A stretch of 64,000 nt of DNA from Phoenix dactylifera (taxonomy: Eukaryota; Streptophyta; Magnoliopsida; Arecales; Arecaceae): NCBI RefSeq assembly GCF_009389715.1, contig NC_052409.1, positions 1,342,001 through 1,406,000 on the forward strand, read 5' to 3'. Shown piece by piece: positions 46,135 through 57,818 of this stretch. Position 1 is the first letter of the stretch. Each line of letters opens with the position of its first letter. The position numbers were made by a program, and so were the translations under genes. The notes beneath the pieces are model-generated. The model was not told the origin of the DNA. It did no database searches and saw nothing but the letters and a program-made list of their open reading frames with translations.

Positions 46135-46183
46135 TTTTTGGGGGGTGTCCTGAGCAATCGGGGGGGTGTATTTAGAACTACCC
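46135..46183 (-). repeat. Right terminal inverted repeat of MULE
   Basis: 49 bp, perfect inverse of 40630-40678, ending in TTTAGAACTACCC and followed by the 10-bp target duplication. Confidence 0.95.
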
Positions 46184-46193
46184 GAACGCCGTC

Positions 46194-47874
46194 GGATCTC
46201 ATGTTGCGGCTCGTGTGCTGCCTATGTGACTTCGACCTGAATCGCTATGTTTTTACTATCATGTCCCTTGGGTAGTTGGGTGGACGCCTTTTGTAAGTCC
46301 TAAATTCGTGAGAAATTATATTCTGCACCACCGTGAGCTAGGCCAATCATCGAGTCGTATGGAAAAATTATTTCCCACACTGCAAAAAATTAATTTTATT
46401 AAAATATATCTCTTCGAATGGTGGACGCTTTTTGTAAACTCTAAATTTGTGAAAAATTATACTCTATACTGTAGTGCAGTCATGCCAATCACCAAATTGT
46501 ATAAAAAAAGAGTTATCTCGAAAGAAAAATTATTCACCAATCACCGAGCCGTATAGAAAAAGAGTACATCAAAAGAAAAATTATTCTCCACACTGTGTGG
46601 GAATAATTTCGCGGGGCTTAGGGAATAAAATTTCAGGTCGAAAGCTTTGCAAAAAAATCCAGATTGCTGTATCCCAAAAAAAAAAAAGAAAATTGGACTC
46701 CGATACCGACCGCCCACGTAGGTGTGCAAGTTAGACTGAATCTGGTGCCGCTCCACCGGGATCCAGGCCTGCTCGTCAGTCTGAACTTGTCCCTAAATAC
46801 CATGCAGCATCCAAGAATTAGGGTACGATTTGGATAGGAGCAATTTATAGTCATATTGGGTGTATGGGCTGCGGCCAAGCATTTTAAAACTTGTGCCCAA
46901 GTATTCTACTCAAAAAGAAATAGTGCCTATTTAATTGATCTAGAAATGAAACAAATTACTTTTTTTTTTGTGATTTTGCTAAGCCGAAACTATCATTCTA
47001 TAACATAAATTTCCTTGTTGTTCTCAAGATAATTCGTCAATGGCATTGTTTAAGTATCAAACATAATACGCTAGAGGATCCAAATCAAGTCCGGGTCATA
47101 ATGAAAATGTGCATATTCTTAAATTACCTTGAAGAGTCTTTGCATATTGGCTCAAAATTATTCTTAAATACGCTAGAAAGATTGCTTTCATCTCAGAACA
47201 AGACCGGGTTCCTTCATCCTCATTGATTTTATCTCAGAATAAGGTCTTCCGCTTTTCGGCAATTAAGCAGATAACCACCCCCAAGAGACACCAACTCACT
47301 CACTCTTACCGAACTCGTAACCCTCATACTTCAATTGTCTACCGAGCACCAGAGCATATCAAGAATTCAAAACGAGCAATTACGACCAAAAACTACCACA
47401 ATCTTTGAACCAAGGTGATCAAAGGCATCTCTAAAATGAGAAGCAAGTGCTCAAATTATTCACTTTATGACCACCTGCTATGATCAGTCATTAAGCTTGA
47501 AACTAAATTGAGCTATTATATCAGCATGAAACATAGAAACATCATCAGCACCAAAGGTCAGATCCATGACAAAATGCCGACAAAAGACTTCAACACATTC
47601 AAAACTAAGACTAGATGGCCTAAAGGTTGCTTTCTGCCAATGGGTGCCGAGTCTCACAAAATATGAACAAAATTGTACAGGTTTTTAACAGATGACTTCT
47701 CTAGCCCTAGCTCAAATGTTTTGAGTCACACCAGTTTTAACTTTTAGGAAAAACCGACAGACGCACTTCCCTCGCCACAGATCTAAAGGCTGAACCCAGC
47801 TCAAGTTTAAGATGATAAAACTGGTGGATCACCTCGTTCCAAGAAGCTTTCTTTGACTGAACAAAACAAGGCAG
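46194..47874. other. Intergenic region between MULE and RING gene 3' end
   Basis: Before the MULE inserted, the left part of this stretch was upstream DNA of carA; it probably holds displaced carA promoter sequence. A short near-repeat family (GAAAAATTATTC/TCACCAATCACCGA words) lies at about 46310-46590. No gene is supported. Confidence 0.5.
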
Positions 47875-50800
47875 TCATGTGTCTGCAGCCAAAGTAATGC
47901 CACACTTGCATATTGGGCATAAGGTTCTCCTCTTGAGCCATGTGTCAATGCACTGTCAGTATAAGAGATGCATCAGTTATTTAACAAACACGTTTTATCA
48001 TATACATGATTTTGTTAATGAATAAGCATGATAAGAGTATGTACTTCTTTGTGGAATTTATGTAAGCATGGTAAATGGCGAATGACATCTCCAGTGGAGG
48101 GGACCTCGAGACAGATAGCACATGCTTCTTTGATGCTATCACTCTGAGGCAAGAAAGGTAAAATGACATACAAAATCAGAGGTTAAGGCAGACGCCCAAA
48201 CTTATAGTTCCAAAGGCTTCTGCCTACAAGAACAAAGAAAATTTGGACCTGTATTACTGACTGTGGCAAGCTATCAATCTGGCTCTCAGAAGCACCAGCA
48301 TGTTGATGGCTGTTATCATCAACGGCAAACAGCATCTCAAAGTCATCCCTGGAATTTGGAGGAAAAAAATGCAATGCTTAACTGATGCCCAGGTTTTGCT
48401 AGTGACTACTCAAAACAACTTGAAACATCGGAATGAAATCAGGATTTTCTGTCATCAACAAATTACACCTGTGTTTATTGTAAATTGTCTAGACATCATA
48501 TATAGGAAAGCCACCTAGGGTGCAAGAAACCCAATCATGAAAAAAAAATTAGAGAGAACCAAAAGTAGATTGAGAATGTAGAGTTCTCCCGACCACAAAT
48601 TTAGACAATTTTATGAGGGAGAAATGCAAAGGCTTTTTGTAATTTTATTTATACTGTTACACTAGAGTGATAATAGCACAGAAGGATCATATAAAAGTGA
48701 TTGTATGGTGTTAGCACACCTTTGCAAATTAGAATTTTGTTTAGGGTAATACTAATGGCAGAACAACTTGTCGTTCTCCCCTAAAAAAATCCAATGTTTC
48801 CTTCAAGTGATATGAATAATCAGATTTTCTTAGATAAGAAATTAAGCCATCAATTGGTCCCCCTAAAACTGAGAAGAGAAATGCTCAAAAGGAATATTTT
48901 TTTCCTTCAAAAACGACAATGAGAATAGAAATGTTTGGTGATGTAGTAAGATAATATAATCACCATGGACATTAATATAAATTCTTTTGAGATGATAAAA
49001 AAATAGGTAAGCATAGGTGTAGGAGACGCATGTCTAGTTGAAAGTTCAACCTGAAGATGAACTGATACTTAAAAAAAGACTAACCACAGATAAACTTGAA
49101 AGGATGAAGCCCAATCTCCCTCACGGATGAATTTGTGAACCAGCAGGGAAATAATATTAAGCATTTGGTTATTGCAAGCCTATTGGAATATGTGGAATCG
49201 GACAAATTGCAATGATTACCCAGATCATTTTGGGTTTGGTGATGCGACTAAAATTTTTAAGGAGTTTTTGATGTCAGCATGAAGCCACAAGAAATCAAAC
49301 TAAATGAAACAAGAGATATATGGTCAAAGGTATCACTTGCCTGATATTTTTTTAGATAACCTTCCACCAGCAACAAAATCAGTACACGATATCAGGAGTT
49401 TATAACACATTGGTGTTGCACTTTTTCAGTACATGTTTTTCTCCTTTATTTATTTTTACTTAACTGATTGATCAGTAGCAATCCCCAGATATTTGTTCGT
49501 CCACTCTTCCCTCAATCTTTACTTTTTAAGACCAGACATGGTATCTTACCAAAATTCTTTTTCAAAAGGTTACATTTACACCTTCCTCCATCATGGTATT
49601 GTGCATTTTCCAAAACAATAGGGCACAGGAAGCCTTATGCTTAACATAGTTTATTTTTATTTTATTTTTTTTAAAAAAAAGGCATTGGATTACAAATCCT
49701 AAAGTAGATGGACTTAGAGCGCTCTTCCAATTTGGCAGCCAGTTATCAGCATGTCTTGATTAGTACCTCCATATCTGAGATTCCTATCATCTAACTAGCC
49801 TATATTGCTAACATACCATGTGCACATTACAGGCCTGTTTGTTTCCCTGCATGTATGCACAGTTCAGACCTGTTCGTTTCCTGGCGTCTGGCCTGTATGC
49901 AGGCTCAGTTGCAGTAACTAGACATACCAAGACTGTTTGGACCAGTGCATTTAACTGGGCCATGGCAACTTGAGCTGCTAGAACAGGCCCAGATTCAACA
50001 ACTCATCCTGCAACCAAATTGGCTACAGGACAAGGTGCTGCTAGTCCAGTCATGCGGCCTGCTGTGCCCGACTCCTCATGTGTTCTCCTATCAAAAAAAA
50101 AGTGCTCATCTCTCCTTGAACACTCTCAATGACCTCGCACCCCCTCCCTCGCCTCTACCTTTCCTCTCTTAATCTCTTTTTAGTGCTATAATCAATGACT
50201 CTGGCAGCCCTCACAAGTCCTCCTTGCCTCCCCATTATTGCCAAAACCCTATGTACTCCAATTTCTCCTCAGTAATCCGATCAACGATTCCTCGCATCCA
50301 GGCCATCAGTAGGCCCAGTTGCAGTGACTAGACATACTAAGACTGTTTCGACCAATGCATTTAACTGGCACGCAGCAACTTGAGTTGCTGGAATGGGCCC
50401 AGATGCAACAACTCATCCTGCAACCAAACTGACTGCAGGATCAGATGCTGCTAGTCCAGTCATGCAGCTCGCTTCGCCCGGCTCAATGATCTTACGCGCT
50501 CTCCTATAAAAAAAATCACGTGCACTTATCTCTCCTCGAACGCTCTAGGTGACCTCACACCCCCTCCCTCACCTCTTTCTTTCCTCTCTTGATCTATTTT
50601 CCATGCTCTGGTAAACGACTTCGACGACCCTCACAAGGCCCATGCTCCGGCCTCCAAGCCTCCCTATCACCAACGCCCTACCAATCGACAATTTTGACGA
50701 CCCTCCCACCTATGGTTTGCTTTGCCGGTACTGGACACCAGACCAGTTGCCCGGCGGCATGAGTCGGTATAGGCTCGCACCATGCCGTGCCAGGGCCTGT

Positions 50801-53800
50801 ACCGACACAATAAAGAAGACAGGGGAGAGGGCAAACAAGAGAGAGGAAAAGAGAGAGAGAAGGGAGAGAGAGGGAGGGAGGGCGTCAGAGGCCAGTGGAG
50901 GGCAGGAGGCGGAGGCCGCAGCCGAGTCCCTGTTTTATTCAAAACAGGAGTCCGACCGTTAAAAATTTCGCAATTTGCCAAGTTCAATTGCATGCAACTA
51001 CCATTGCCGCAATTCCACTTGTATGCAACTTCTATTTTAATGGATTTCTAATTGCAAGGAACCAAATAGCCCCTACCAACAAGGAGATATCACAATGGTA
51101 TGGAACAGATACCTGGTATGCCCTTGTACTGAGTGTGGGAACCAAAAACTATACTAAACCAGCACTGTACCAGCTGGGTGCTGGTATGGCTATTAAAACT
51201 GATACCTAAAACCTTGAAACCAAGGGATACATATTTCTTAAATTTCCTCTCTATGGAACTTCAATAAGAAATTCCAATTATTTTTGAATAGAGAGTTCAG
51301 TGTTAATGCTACCATCAACATTTGCAATCAGACAATAACAAGAGGATATGAAATCGTCGAATCTCCTTACTCCGGAGTATATGACAGACCATTCCGAGTA
51401 TTAACAGAATCAACTGATGTACATTAGAGATCATCTAATAAGCATCAAATCTCATTGTGGTCCGATAAACATTAGGAAAAATAGATGGAAAATTGGAACT
51501 AAATATTTTACATCTCTTCCGACAATTGCATGGTAAAATTCAATCAGTAAATCAAATATTTTCAGATAAAACCATCATTGACAAATCTAATACCTCCTTT
51601 TCTTATCAATAATTTACAGCTTCACACACCAAGTACTACAGCCTATATTCCTGGCCATGTTTGCTACCAACGAATTTTCCATCTTTTCTTGATAGAGCAT
51701 TCTCCAACCAATGTCACGTATGTGGTCATACCCACTGTTTCCCACAATCCCACCATTTCAACCATTATCAAGGTAAATGGGTAGTCATATACAGCAAAAT
51801 AAGGATCTAAAATAAAAGAAGCAAAAGAGACTTTCAAAAAACAAGGCAAGTAAACTCAGACTTTACACATGGTTAGTCAAAAGAAAATGCCACAGTGGTT
51901 CAATGTCTCAAACAGAAGTTATACTTGGGATACATAATTTAAATTGAAAGCTGCAGTAATGTGGCTCGTAAAGTAAGCCCTTAACACGTCTGATTAAAAA
52001 AATCAACAAAAAAAAATTGCTTACTCATCAAAATGATGGAGAATGGGGGGAAAATCATCTTCCATGTCATGACTGTCTTCAAATGCTGCTTCTAATGCTT
52101 CCAAGAAGTTAAGCCTCTGGACACAACAAAAGGGGATGACAAGAACATAAAATAAAATATTGTCACGGATATAACCATGACATGTATAACAAATATCTAC
52201 CAAAACCAATGACCAATGAACAATTTAGAATATAAATATGAGTGAAAAGAGCAAGTGCACTATTGACAAGTAAATAGACAAGATCTCAGAGTGAGGCTAC
52301 GGAGGAACATAAGTTTTTTGAACTTTAAACAATGAATTAACAAAATCTAAGACATTTTGTCCCCTCTAACTTGAGAATGATGGTAAGAAAACAGATAAAT
52401 GAAAGAGAAGTTTCGATCCTTTCTACACAAAACTGTGTAATTACTAGAATTAACGCGATGATTTTAAAGCAATAATTCCCTCTCAAAGTCTATTTGCACA
52501 TGATTCTGGCTTACACATCAAAATCCCCTTGCTATAATGTAAAAGTTTCTAATAAAATTTTAAGAAAGTTTACTCTCAATCATTTCATAGTGGGAGGGCT
52601 ACCACTCTAACTGGAGAGTCATTACAAATAAAAAAGGATGGAAATTCTTTCTTACATGAGATCGGTGTTTCATAACTACACTAATATGGATGATTAGAAT
52701 GAAAGTTTAAAATTAACCAAACTTCATCAAGAAATTTTGCATAGCACTTTACAGTTTTGGCAGTGAGAAGACTGAACAATAGCTTACTTTATCGTTGGAT
52801 TAGAGTTAAACTTTTGTTAACCTAATGGTCACAACATTACATGTAATATTTGAAGTTCAATATTAAACATGTTGCTAATGGGATATTAGCATAGAAAGCA
52901 TCAAACCATTGTTCATAAAACAGTTCTGTGTCAAGGTGTACAAGGAAAATTATCTTAGAGGAAGATGATGGACATTGAGTACACAACATAGTGATGAAAA
53001 TCACTGAAAAATGCTGCATTCGTAATAAAAATAGAACAAGTTACCGTCTCAAAATCCATTTCAGCACTGGTGAAGCTTCTCCTCAATTCAGATATCATTC
53101 TCTGGAAATACAATGAAAATTTCAAAATAGAATTTCCACAAGTAGCATAGTAAAAGTTTCAAATATTGTGTCAGACACAAATATACAAAGCATTACCATC
53201 TCAAGATCCATTTCAGGACCATTAAAGTTTCTCCTCAACTGGGCCACTCTAGTTGATGCTGGAACTCGAGCAAGATTTGTTGATTGAGCAGAAACATTTC
53301 GGAATAGTGCACGCGGGTTCTGTGCATATAAATCTGCAATTGATGTTTCCCTCTGAAGAAGAAGAAGAAGAAGAACTACAAATGTAACGTTTTAATGTAA
53401 ACAAATGTTAAAAAATAAGGAGAGGAGAAGAAGAGCGACAAGTTACATATTCCTTCACCTATGGAAAATAGGGGTGAGAAAATACCACTACTACTGGAAA
53501 TAACGGATCTAAGGAGAGATTAGTCAAACAGAAAATACTGCCTAAGGGAAAAAAATGCAAAGATGATAGTGGTTGAGAGTTCAGAAATAATATACTTACT
53601 ACCACCTTGGCATTTTCAGAATAAATGGTTGATATGGACCTTGAAAAGTCATAAGTTCTCATATGGAAAATGGGAATTGGCTTGTCATGAAGAGTTCTCC
53701 CTTGGTTGCATGAGTTGCACATAATAAATCACTTCGCAAACAAAAACGAAAGGAAAATTATGGTAATAATATTACCACCAGAGATAACCTAAAGAAGAAA

Positions 53801-56800
53801 AATTTTGTTCACTCTCTAACTTGCCTTACATATAATTTATAGTAAATGTTTATTTTCAAGGACTAAAAGTTGACAGTGATGACAGTTTTGCATCTTTGTC
53901 CTTGTCAAGTCATTTGCAGACCTTTAAGTAGAAATGTAGAATTATCTCGGCAATGTGGCTGACTCCCCAATGCATACACGCAGAAAATTTTTAGCAGGAA
54001 AACACTTAAAATTTAAAACAAAAAGATTTGAAGGACTAATTCCCAAAAGGCATAGAGAAATCTCTTTTTAAAAAATCCAAAAAGGTGACTTAAGTGTCCC
54101 CTGAGAGTGCCCATATGATCCCTGTGTTAATGTGATATGAAAGATGGGTTACATCATTGCTTTATTAGTTCAGGCAGCACTTGTAAAGTGATTAAAGTGT
54201 AGCCTGGGTAATTTTGATTATTGTTTATAGCCTCAGCAGTTATCCCAAATTCATAATTTGGCAAGGTAATCCATGATTCTCTACATTTTTTTATCTCAGA
54301 ATGTAAAGAGGTCCTTAGCGGAATTTCTTTAAGCTTACTCTCTCATCTTCTCACAATTTCAATGGATGTCCAATATAGACTAAAATTTTGCAAATTGAGA
54401 ACTGTAGAGTGCATCTCTTTCTCAGATCTTTTCTTACTTTTATCGTGGTAGATGCAGAGACCCACCCACTTTTATCAGGGTGAAGACAGAACTTGAACAC
54501 AGGACACTCATACCCAATCCCTAACTATACCATTGGATTATTGCATCTCATTATCATACTGAGGTATCAACAATTTGGGATTCCCAGATGCATACAACTT
54601 ATTTGTACTCAAGCATCTTAAAAACAATGCAGTCAATATCCAAAGGCTTATTTGTTGCTTACAGTGATATAGTCAGTTCAATGAATGTTCTACCACTGCA
54701 TTGATTAATTTATTGAAGTAACCTTTTATTCTTTGCTCATTATACTGAATTTTTTGCAAGATAAGTACTAGTAAGTGTGCTATATGTAGATAATCATTTC
54801 TTTAAAACTGCTTTTCTTAGGTCCAGCAAATTAGGCAATACAAATTCCACCATTGACATGCAGAGCGGTGCCTGAAATCATTCATCAGCTGGGTGAACAT
54901 TGCATGAGAAAACTGAGAGTACTGAAGTTTCATCACATAATTATAAAAGACAAGGTCAATTTAGCATGTCAAGCATCGCTTAAATAATAGAAACATTCAG
55001 AATTTTTGTGATTCTTAATAGCTGATGGTCACAGATGCATGCCATGGTAACAGTCTAACAAGGATGGAGAAATGTAGAAGTCCATGCAATATTAAGTTGT
55101 TTATGCTGTTTTGGTTACAGAAACCTCTTAAATTTTGCATACCCTATGAACATAATGGGTTCAGTATATAGATTAAAGTTTGTTACAAACTTACTTTGTT
55201 CAGACAAAGCAAGATTCAAGCTTCCATTACACCAAGAACTATGTGATATATACCAGTAAGTAAAGTCCAGTATATCAAAGTTTACACATTTCAGCTGAAT
55301 AAACTGGAAAAAAAATTGCCAAACACAAACTTTGATAGTCATCTGTATTCATAGCTAGCACGGTTAGACCTACTTACAGAAAGAGGTTGACCCTGCCTTC
55401 CAATAGAGGCAGCATTTTGAGCATCCTCCTCCTGTTGTAACGACCATGCTATAGTTGCATCTATCTATTAAATGTTGGAACAACAAGAGCATTATATCAG
55501 AAACTGGCTTTCTTCTCGAGCATAGATACATGCATACATATAAGGAAAGAAACATATTAAATATAACTTGAAAGATATATGAATAAATGAAAACAGTATT
55601 CAACAACAAGGACAAAAAAAGAACAGGAAATAACCTCCTCTAAATCTCCAAATTCTTGTAACTCATGATAAAACTGCTCTTGGAGCTGGCGAGCTAATAT
55701 CTCATCTGATTCTACCTGCCTATTTCTTGCACTAGAATCATCAAAAACTCCGCAACTTTCACCTTGAGGTTTGCTATATCTTACTTCTGGGGAGTTCGGC
55801 TCATCAACTTCTATAACTGGTTGCATAAATGTGTCATGGACCTGAGAATTATGAGCTCTTGTTGATTTTGTATTTGACGTTTGCCTAGAGGATTGGATAT
55901 ACAAGATTTCTGAATCCTCCAAAGTTGTACTGGAGCATTCACCAAAATGAGAATGAACCAAGCCACATTTCCTTTTTCCTTTGATCCTCTTGCGTCGCCT
56001 ATAGTGTGTTCCAGTTTCTGATTCTAACTCAGAAGTTATAGAGAGCGGATTTGGAGTTGACCCATGATGCATCGAGACTATTTCAGGACTGTCATGTAAA
56101 AGATTTATGAAGTCTCCATCAACAGTTGCAATTTCGTGGTTCTGACCAGGTAAGATACTAGTGTCTTCCCTCTTGGAAGCACTGGAGCCCTCACCAAAAG
56201 AACTTATAGACGCTTCTTCTATATGAACCAGTCTTGTTCTCCAACCTATTCGTTTGGGAGATCTGAGAGTATCATCACCAAAATCTGCAATAACAGTCAC
56301 CCCATTCCCTCCCATTGAACAAGCCCTGCACAGTCATTGTATATCAAGGATCGCAATGGACTAGTTGAAACCAAGTATCAAAATAATCAGAAAAATGATC
56401 GCCAACATTTTTCAGCCATCAAAAGACTTATGAATATCAAAAACAGGCATTGTCATTAATGAAATACGCTAGTATCAACCATGTACAACTTAAGGATATC
56501 AAAGTTCAATTATTTCTAAAAGATAGAATTATATTACTATGCGAGCAATGCATAGCATATTTTGTCGAAGGAATTTAAAACATCATTAAAATGCAGCAGT
56601 ATCATTAATAAGCATTAGAAGCCAATTTAGAATTGAAGAAAACCTGCCCGCTTGAGGTTTAGCTTCTTTTTCTTGCATATTTGGTGCCACATTATTATCC
56701 AATATAACTTTCCCTTTCCTTTTATCAGCACAGCCGCCTTCAGAATCAGGACTAACAATGTGTACTTGACGTGGTGAGACCCCATCAAAAAGTTCATTAG

Positions 56801-57818
56801 ACACCATATTTCCATCATCATCATTTTTAGCAACAGCCTTACCCTTTGCTACGTTACTTGCAGAGATGCAACCATTATGCACCAGCTTTCTGCGTCCAGT
56901 ATTCCTAGGAGAATCATCACCAAACTGTGACCATCTTTGAAGCGATTGGCTGGTTTTGAATTGTGATGCATCGTGCACATCTCTTCCTTTCACGCTAACT
57001 TGATTGCTGATTCCAGGAAGCAAAGAATATGCCGTGCCATGAAGTGAATTCATGACATTTCGGTCATCAACCTCAGATGGGGCATCACTCTTTGTCATAT
57101 CATGTGATGAGCTATAACCATTACGTATTGGCCTCCTCTGCACCGCATTCCTCTGACATCCAGCAAGCTGTGATGATTTTGATGGGATTTTATCAGTTCC
57201 CACTTGCAAATCACTGCTAAGATGAGTCCCCTTCCCATTTTCTCTACACCTCTCTTCTTTGCTAGTACTAACAGGCAATTTCCAAGAGAACCCAACACCA
57301 TTCTGCTGCCTTCCAATAGATAATCCAGAACATCCACCATTCTCACTCTCAACAAACAGTCGTTTGCCATCCTTCCTTGAATCCCTATGCCTACTTGGAT
57401 GGGAAGGGGGAAAAGGGTTTCTTGAACCCAACTCGACTGTTTTTGCACCATGACTACTGTAATTACAAGCCATGTTTTCTTCGAATTCAACCCTTGAGGC
57501 TTGGACCTGAGGGGAAGGCCTAGTTTCATTGATCTTGGAGCTCAATTGTCCTAATCTTGCTTCTGTAAACAGGTGTTCAGCATTATCTCGCACAGTAGTA
57601 CTGCCAGGCACATCGACAAGACCTGAACCCCTCGGACAGGGGGCATGTTTTGTTGTTGCGGGAGCTATCCTTTGATCAGAATGGATTGTGTTGAACCTTT
57701 CCACGATATTTACTCCCCTTGTTGAGGGCCCCGATGACCCATCAACCGGCCGGACTATCATCAGTCTATCTGTGGTCTCCGGGACTTCTGACACCAAATT
57801 GGTGTCCATGGAGTCCAT
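47875..57818 (-). CDS. RING-H2 E3 ubiquitin ligase
   Basis: Nine coding exons on the minus strand: 56644-57818, 55635-56325, 55378-55464, 53197-53352, 53045-53101, 52025-52116, 48249-48348, 48045-48143 and 47875-47952, giving 844 aa. Residues 1 to about 600 are Ser/Asn/Arg-rich and probably disordered. [20 protein letters not shown] helix with a following WSLQQEEDA segment suggests a coiled or docking region. The C-terminal RING-H2 finger has zinc ligands Cys794, Cys797, Cys812, His814, His817, Cys820, Cys831 and Cys834 ([23 protein letters not shown]). Such proteins pass ubiquitin from an E2 to a target; the target is unknown. The ATG (MDSMDTN) lies 3 nt after a splice acceptor, so a leader intron is likely. 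An upstream ATG at 58539 could extend the protein if spliced at 58390. Intron 48349-52024 holds repeats. Confidence 0.92.
49908..50640. repeat. Tandem duplication of a ~320-bp segment, ~410 bp period
   Basis: In a RING-gene intron. The segment starting CAGTTGCAGTAACTAGACAT (about 49908) recurs at about 50319 as CAGTTGCAGTGACTAGACAT. Both continue through TGCATTTAACTGG, CAACTCATCCTGCAACCAAA, TGCTGCTAGTCCAGTCATGC and CACCCCCTCCCTC. The copies differ by scattered substitutions and small gaps. The duplication may lie inside a larger element starting near 49831 (GGCCTGTTTGTTTCCCTGCA) and ending near 51075 (TTGCAAGGAACCAAATAGCC), whose ends are loosely inverse. Confidence 0.8.
50722..51205. repeat. 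GGTACC-type foldback element, copy 5
   Basis: In the RING-gene intron 48349-52024. It shares the layout of the copy at 32330: GCCGGTACTGGACACC head, a GA-rich tract (about 50848-50882), GGAGGCGGAGGCCGC, then GTCCGACCGTTAAAAATTTC, compared with GTCCGACCGCGGCCTTAAAA in the other copy. A diverged arm with GGTATGGAACAGATACC and GTACCAGCTGGGTGCTGGTA follows at about 51095-51205. Confidence 0.65.

Larger units (their letters stand above)
40630..46183. mobile_element. Mutator-like transposon (MULE) carrying transposase and PMD genes
   Basis: A 5554-bp element. Perfect 49-bp terminal inverted repeats start GGGTAGTTCTAAATACACCC at 40630 and, inverted, end at 46183. The flanking duplication is GAACGCAGTC (40620-40629) and GAACGCCGTC (46184-46193): 10 bp with one mismatch, as for Mutator elements. 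Inside are two convergent genes, a PMD gene (+) and a FAR1/MULE-type transposase (-), both with full reading frames. Inverted arrays of palindromic units flank the gene pair. Perfect termini and open frames suggest a recent, possibly active insertion. It stands between carA and its upstream promoter DNA. Confidence 0.93.
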
